64,000 nt of DNA from Pseudomonas fortuita (lineage in GTDB: Bacteria > Pseudomonadota > Gammaproteobacteria > Pseudomonadales > Pseudomonadaceae), in NCBI RefSeq assembly GCF_026898135.2, contig NZ_CP114035.2:4009501-4073500 (forward strand), read 5' to 3'. The notes below the pieces were generated by a model. The model did not search any database and was not told where the DNA came from. It was given only the letters and a program-made list of their open reading frames with translations. Of the stretch, positions 58,399 to 64,000 are shown piece after piece (position 1 is the stretch's first letter; each line of letters begins with the position of its first letter). Made by a program: the position numbers and the translations under genes.

Positions 58399-60228
58399 AT
58401 GAACCAAGATCTGCTCTGGGTCCTCGGCCTGCTGGCCATCGTCGTTACCCTGTTCATCATCAATCGCCCACGCATGGACGTGGTCGCGCTGATGGTGATC
58501 CTCGCCCTGCCCCTACTCGGCATCCTCACCGTTGAGCAGGCCCTGGCCGGCTTCAGCGACCCCAACGTGGTACTGATCGCCGCCCTGTTCGTGATCGGCG
58601 AAGGCCTGGTGCGCACCGGCATTGCCTACCGCATCGGCGAATGGATGAGCGAGCGGGCCGGCAATAGCGAAACACGTCTGCTGGTGCTGCTGATGGTGGC
58701 CGTGGCCGGGCTGGGGTCGATGATGAGCTCCACCGGTGTGGTGGCCATTTTCATCCCGGTAGTGCTGAGCATTGCCGCGCGCCTGCAGCTGTCGCCCAGC
58801 CGTCTGATGATGCCACTGGCATTTGCCGGGCTGATCAGTGGCATGCTCAGCCTGGTGGCCACACCGCCCAACGTGGTGGTGCACAGCGAGCTGGTGCGCA
58901 ATGGCGAAGCGGGCTTCAGTTTCTTCAGCTTTACCCCTTTCGGCCTGGTGGTGCTGGTGCTGGGGATCGGCTACATGCTGCTGACCCGGCACTGGCTGAA
59001 CGGCGAAGTGCGCAAGGACGGCCGCGTGGAAACCCGCCGGACACTGCTGGACCTGGTGCTGGACTACAAGCTCAACGGCCGTGAACGGCGCCTGCGCATA
59101 CGCCCTGATTCACCGCTGATCGGCCATACCCTCGGCGAGCTGGAGTTGCGCACCCGGCACGGCGCCAACGTGATCGGCATCGAGCGCCAGCACAAGTTCA
59201 CCACACGGGTGATCGGCGCCGACTCCAACACCGTACTGCACCAGGGCGATGTGCTGCTGCTCGACCTGTTCGCCAACCGCGACAACCTGCGCAGCCTGTG
59301 CCAGACCATGCAACTGGAGCCCCTGCACTTCAAGGCGGCCTATTTCATCGACCAGTCCCAGGAGCTGGGCATGGCCGAGGTCTCGCTGCCGCCGGGCTCG
59401 CAGTTGATCGGCAAGAGCGTTCTCGAACTGGCCTTCCGCACCCGCTTCGGCCTCAACGTGGTCGGCCTGCGCCGCGAACAGGCGGCAATCGAAGAGCAAC
59501 TGGTAGACGAAAAACTGCGCCTTGGCGATACCCTGCTGGTGGTCGGCCCGTGGAAGGCGGTACGCCAGTTGCAAAGCCAGCCCAAAGACTTTCTGGTATT
59601 GAGCCTGCCCGCCGAGATCGATCAGGTCGCGCCAGCCCGCACCCGCGCGCCGCAGGCATTGCTTAGCCTGGCGGTAATGGTCGGGCTGATGGTCAGCGGT
59701 GCCGTGCCCAATGTCATCGCGGCGCTGATCGGTTGCCTGCTGATGGGGGCCGGCCGCTGTATCGACATGAACAGCGCTTATAAGGCCATTCATTGGCAAA
59801 GCCTGGTGCTGATCGTCGGCATGCTGCCATTCGCCCAGGCACTGCAGAAAACCGGTGGCATCGATTTGGCGGTGGGTGGGCTGGTAAGCGTACTGGGTGG
59901 TGCCGGCCCCAGTGCCATTCTTGCCTGCCTGTTCGCCGTTACAGCGGTGATCGGCCTGTTCATTTCCAACACGGCCACTGCGGTACTGATGGCACCCGTG
60001 GCTGTCAGCACCGCAGCGCAGCTGGGCATGTCGCCCTACCCGTTTGCCATGACCGTGGCGCTGGCCGCATCGGCGGCGTTCATGACACCGGTGTCATCCC
60101 CGGTCAACACACTGGTGCTGGGCCCGGGGCAATACCGCTTCGCTGATTTCGTCAAAATTGGCGTGCCCTTCACCGTGCTGGTGATGTTGGTCACCGTCGT
60201 GATGGTGCCGTGGTTCTTCGGGCTATGA
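58399..60228 (+). CDS. SLC13-type anion permease with two TrkA-C (RCK_C) domains
   Basis: 609 residues from ATG 58399; GTG starts further up (58369) cannot be excluded. Helices at both ends carry the family motifs [36 protein letters not shown], then [20 protein letters not shown] and [20 protein letters not shown]. The middle (about 215-395) holds two TrkA-C regulatory domains ([40 protein letters not shown]), which bind small ligands. Members move sulfate, dicarboxylates or other anions; the substrate is not resolved. Confidence 0.9.
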   Translation: MNQDLLWVLGLLAIVVTLFIINRPRMDVVALMVILALPLLGILTVEQALAGFSDPNVVLIAALFVIGEGLVRTGIAYRIGEWMSERAGNSETRLLVLLMVAVAGLGSMMSSTGVVAIFIPVVLSIAARLQLSPSRLMMPLAFAGLISGMLSLVATPPNVVVHSELVRNGEAGFSFFSFTPFGLVVLVLGIGYMLLTRHWLNGEVRKDGRVETRRTLLDLVLDYKLNGRERRLRIRPDSPLIGHTLGELELRTRHGANVIGIERQHKFTTRVIGADSNTVLHQGDVLLLDLFANRDNLRSLCQTMQLEPLHFKAAYFIDQSQELGMAEVSLPPGSQLIGKSVLELAFRTRFGLNVVGLRREQAAIEEQLVDEKLRLGDTLLVVGPWKAVRQLQSQPKDFLVLSLPAEIDQVAPARTRAPQALLSLAVMVGLMVSGAVPNVIAALIGCLLMGAGRCIDMNSAYKAIHWQSLVLIVGMLPFAQALQKTGGIDLAVGGLVSVLGGAGPSAILACLFAVTAVIGLFISNTATAVLMAPVAVSTAAQLGMSPYPFAMTVALAASAAFMTPVSSPVNTLVLGPGQYRFADFVKIGVPFTVLVMLVTVVMVPWFFGL

Positions 60229-60380
60229 GAAAAGCGCTATAGACTAAAGGCAATTTGACATTATCTCGACCGATCGCGGCAGATTGACATCAAGTGGCCT
60301 GACGAAACACACTGCGGGCTATTGCCCCAGGTGCTTCAAGGCGTTGTCCTGGATTTCGTTTCCGCTTGCCGGTCGAGTTC

Positions 60381-61790
<1,410 letters not shown>

Positions 61791-61817
<27 letters not shown>

Positions 61818-62552
61818 CTTGGCGATCAACACGCACAGCAGTATCAGGAACAGCCCGCGCACAAAGCCTGCGCCCTTGCGTACCGCCAGCCAGGTGCCGG
61901 TAAGGGCCCCCAGCACATTGCACGCAGCCATGGGCAGGGCAATGGCATACAGCACGTTGCCCGAGGGCACGAAGAACACCAGCGCCGCCAGGTTGGTGGC
62001 AATGTTCACCACCTTGGCCGAGGCCGAAGCGTGCAGGAAGTCCAACGCAAAGAAGCGGATGAACAGAAAGATCAGGAAGCTGCCGGTGCCTGGACCGAAC
62101 AGGCCATCGTAAAAGCCGATCGCACCGCCGATCAGCACCGCCAGGCATTGCTCCTTGCGGCCGATCTGCGCGGGCTTGTGCAGGGTGCCGAAATCCTTCT
62201 TGCAGAAGGTATAGATGGCCATCAGCACGATCAGCACCAGCACTGCCGGGCGCATCACACTGGGCGGTACCAGTGACACCGTGGCAGCCCCAGCGAACGA
62301 CATGACAAAGGCGCTGAGCGCCGCTGGCACGATAAGCCCCCAGTCCAGCGTCACCTTGCGAATGAACGAGCGCGCCGCGAAGGCCGTCCCACAGACCGAC
62401 GCCAGCTTGTTGGTGCCGAGCAAGGCCGCTGGTTGCGCGGTAGGCAGCACGTTGAACAAGGCCGGGATCTGGATCAGCCCCCCGCCCCCCACTGCGGCGT
62501 CGATCAGCCCAGCGGCAAAGGCGAACACAGAAAGCACAGCAATATCCATCAT
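61791..62552 (-). CDS. TSUP (TauE/SafE) family sulfite/organosulfonate exporter-like protein
   Basis: 253 residues from ATG 62552, with TGGAA 8 bases upstream. Eight helices with the two TSUP signatures: FAAGLIDAAVGGGGLIQIPA and LIGGAIGFYDGLFGPGTGSF. Family members export sulfite, sulfoacetate or related anions. The N-terminus of the longer frame is not hydrophobic or conserved-looking. It is divergent from a LysR gene that may control it. Confidence 0.9.
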
Positions 62553-62650
62553 GACGCGGTTCCAGGCAGTGAAGACGCCTGCAAGGCTAATCAAAGTGCC
62601 GCGCATGTGTTGAAATGCCATATTGCAAAAACTGCAACAAGGAGCAGGCA

Positions 62651-63556
62651 ATGGCATTGGACATGTTGCGGGAAATCCAGGCGTTCGTCAGCGTGGCCCA
62701 CAAGCGCAGCTTCGTGGCCGCCGCACGTGCACTGGGGCGCTCGCCCAGTGCGGTAACCCGCGCGGTACAAACCCTGGAAGACAACGCCGCCAGCAAGCTG
62801 CTCAACCGCAACGCCAACGCCGTAACCCTCACCGAAGCCGGCGAGCGCCTGTTGCCCCATGCCGAACGTTTGCTGGATGTGCAACGTGATGTTGCCGACG
62901 CGTTGGCCGCGCTCAGCGGCAGCGCCCAAGGCTGGATACGCTTTGCCGTACCGCAACTGCTGGGTGAACATGTATTGCCACAGGTGCTTGCCGAGTTCTC
63001 CCGCTGCCACCCCGGGGTGACCCTGGACATAAAGTACTGCGACGAAACCCTCGACCCGCTGCAAGGCAAGTTCGATTTCGTGGTGCGTGGGGCCTTCCCG
63101 CAATCAAGCGAGCTGATCGGCTACCCGCTGTGGGCCTACCAGCGCCACCTGTATGCCAGCCCGGCGTACCTGGCCGTGGCCGGCACGCCACAGCAACCGG
63201 AAGACCTCGAAGGGCATGCATTGATCCTGCACACCGCCCCGCGCATCCTCAAGGCCTGGCATTTTTACCGCGACGGCCAGATCACCAGCCTGCGCCCAAG
63301 GCCCAGGTTGCGCCTGGACTCAGGTGACGCGGTGTACCACAGCACCCTGGCCGGCGCAGGCATCGCCCGCCTGGCTGCCTGGGTTGGCGAAGCGCAGGTC
63401 AGGGCCGGACGGCTGGTGCGCGTGTGCCCGCACTACCGCCTGACTTCCAGCAGCGGCCAGGACCCGCAAATGCATGCCGTGTACCCTGCCGGCGAGCTGC
63501 CAGCGCGGGTGCGCGACTTGCTGACGGCGTTGCGCCGCGCCGGCCTCGCCTGCTGA
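62651..63556 (+). CDS. LysR family transcriptional regulator
   Basis: 301 residues from ATG 62651, with AAGGAG 6 bases upstream. HTH domain LDMLREIQAFVSVAHKRSFV and RALGRSPSAVTRAVQTLE, then the effector domain (GWIRFAVPQLLGEHVLPQVL). It lies divergent from the TSUP exporter with 98 bases between starts, so that exporter is its most likely target. The LSRxxH-type effector signature resembles the PA0477-like subgroup without further detail. Confidence 0.93.
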   Translation: MALDMLREIQAFVSVAHKRSFVAAARALGRSPSAVTRAVQTLEDNAASKLLNRNANAVTLTEAGERLLPHAERLLDVQRDVADALAALSGSAQGWIRFAVPQLLGEHVLPQVLAEFSRCHPGVTLDIKYCDETLDPLQGKFDFVVRGAFPQSSELIGYPLWAYQRHLYASPAYLAVAGTPQQPEDLEGHALILHTAPRILKAWHFYRDGQITSLRPRPRLRLDSGDAVYHSTLAGAGIARLAAWVGEAQVRAGRLVRVCPHYRLTSSSGQDPQMHAVYPAGELPARVRDLLTALRRAGLAC

Positions 63557-63687
63557 AACAGCCCCCTGAAATGACTGTTCAATTTCTGCTCAATTTAACA
63601 GAGACCGCAGCGGGCTTGGCTTTCAGCACTTTATCCACAGACCTACCCACGTTTTTTGTGGACAGATTTCCCAACGCAAAGAACGAC

Positions 63688-63882
63688 TTATCGCACAACC
63701 AGCAACGCGGTGTTTGCCAGCTTGACCAGCTCGATCCACTCCGACGTACTGATCACTCCAGCCTGCTCCAACAGCAAGGCATCGCGCAGTGCCTGGTCAT
63801 AAACCTGCTCATCAAGTGTACCTTCAGCAAGAAAACGGCTACGCCACTCCAGCACGGCTGAAGTGCCTTTCTTGTATTCCAT
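63688..63882 (-). CDS. Hypothetical protein
   Basis: 64 residues from ATG 63882. Mostly helical: SAVLEWRSRFLAEGTLDEQV, YDQALRDALLLEQAGVISTS and EWIELVKLANTALL. The pattern, with paired acidic residues after short helices, resembles small Pseudomonas proteins of unknown role. TTGGAG is 11 bases upstream. Confidence 0.58.
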   Translation of the reverse strand: MEYKKGTSAVLEWRSRFLAEGTLDEQVYDQALRDALLLEQAGVISTSEWIELVKLANTALLVVR

Positions 63883-64000
63883 TGATGTATCGACTCCAAG
63901 GCAAAATGACCGGCCCGAATGAGCGGCGGCGGGAGACTACACGAGGCTTTTGCACTTGAGAATGACTTGCACCTACCGCTGGTCCAGCAGTGCAGGAAGG

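Noticed and set aside
63631..63639. TTATCCACA, a perfect DnaA-box word, between the last LysR and the final small gene
   Set aside because: It is single. A second near match downstream has two mismatches and there is no AT-rich unwinding element or dnaA/parAB gene, so it is not an origin.

Overview
The window is a 64-kb piece of a high-GC Pseudomonas chromosome, most likely the P. putida group. I infer this from the proteins themselves (AhpC/AhpF, ModABC next to topoisomerase IB and an RsmE-type CsrA, PuuB, SohB, DUF1654 and many Pseudomonas-type small lipoproteins). The paired GCTCCCAC-type REP hairpins point the same way, as does a gene order I recall as typical of that group. No database search was possible.

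Layout. 1-3.2 kb: the start of a TonB-dependent receptor, a LexA-boxed DUF1654-endA pair, an HD-domain protein and a SPOR lipoprotein. 3.4-12.8 kb: a catabolic locus with two complete TRAP transporters, a nitrilase-family amidohydrolase, an HpcH/HpaI aldolase, an RraA-fold aldolase-like protein and one LysR regulator. Together these look like uptake and retro-aldol cleavage of an organic acid, possibly an amide. 12.8-17.5 kb: tandem tRNA-Val(GAC) genes. One copy is split by a decayed prophage or island flanked by a 53-bp direct repeat. The island has no integrase, carries two inactivated small regulators, an excisionase-like gene, a spanin remnant and a sialidase-like beta-propeller gene, and is visibly more AT-rich than its surroundings. 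17.6-24.5 kb: puuB, a C39-peptidase-like lipoprotein that has lost its catalytic residues, terC, nhaR, sstT and yceH. 24.6-31.8 kb: oxidative-stress and redox genes (ahpCF, gor), galU and a TsdBA-like cytochrome pair. 31.9-37.8 kb: DUF1883, a nitronate monooxygenase-type gene, modABC, topoisomerase IB and rsmE/csrA. 37.8-41.1 kb: an operon of PAS histidine kinase, double-domain KaiC ATPase and CheY-like receiver. 41.3-43.9 kb: tRNA-Leu(UAA), DoxX, a very acidic 65-aa protein, two orphan terminators and an alcohol dehydrogenase. 43.9-49.9 kb: a gene-poor accessory stretch ending at tRNA-Cys(GCA). It holds umuDC, a SRAP gene divergent from it across a perfect LexA box, small lipoproteins and hypothetical genes, and a diverged tandem duplication. 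50-64 kb: ordinary chromosome with sohB, a histidine phosphatase, an SCP2 protein, an APH-type kinase and SDR, a methyltransferase, RcnB-like, two diguanylate cyclases, a glycine-zipper protein, an SLC13-type permease with TrkA-C domains, a TSUP exporter and a LysR.

Three things stand out. The first is the DNA-damage theme: two near-perfect LexA boxes control, respectively, a nuclease pair and a Y-polymerase/SRAP divergon. The second is the KaiC-kinase-receiver operon, whose KaiC keeps a Ser-Ser pair where cyanobacterial KaiC has its Ser-Thr phosphosites. The third is the twin-TRAP catabolic locus, whose RraA-like enzyme lacks the usual substrate-binding arginine.
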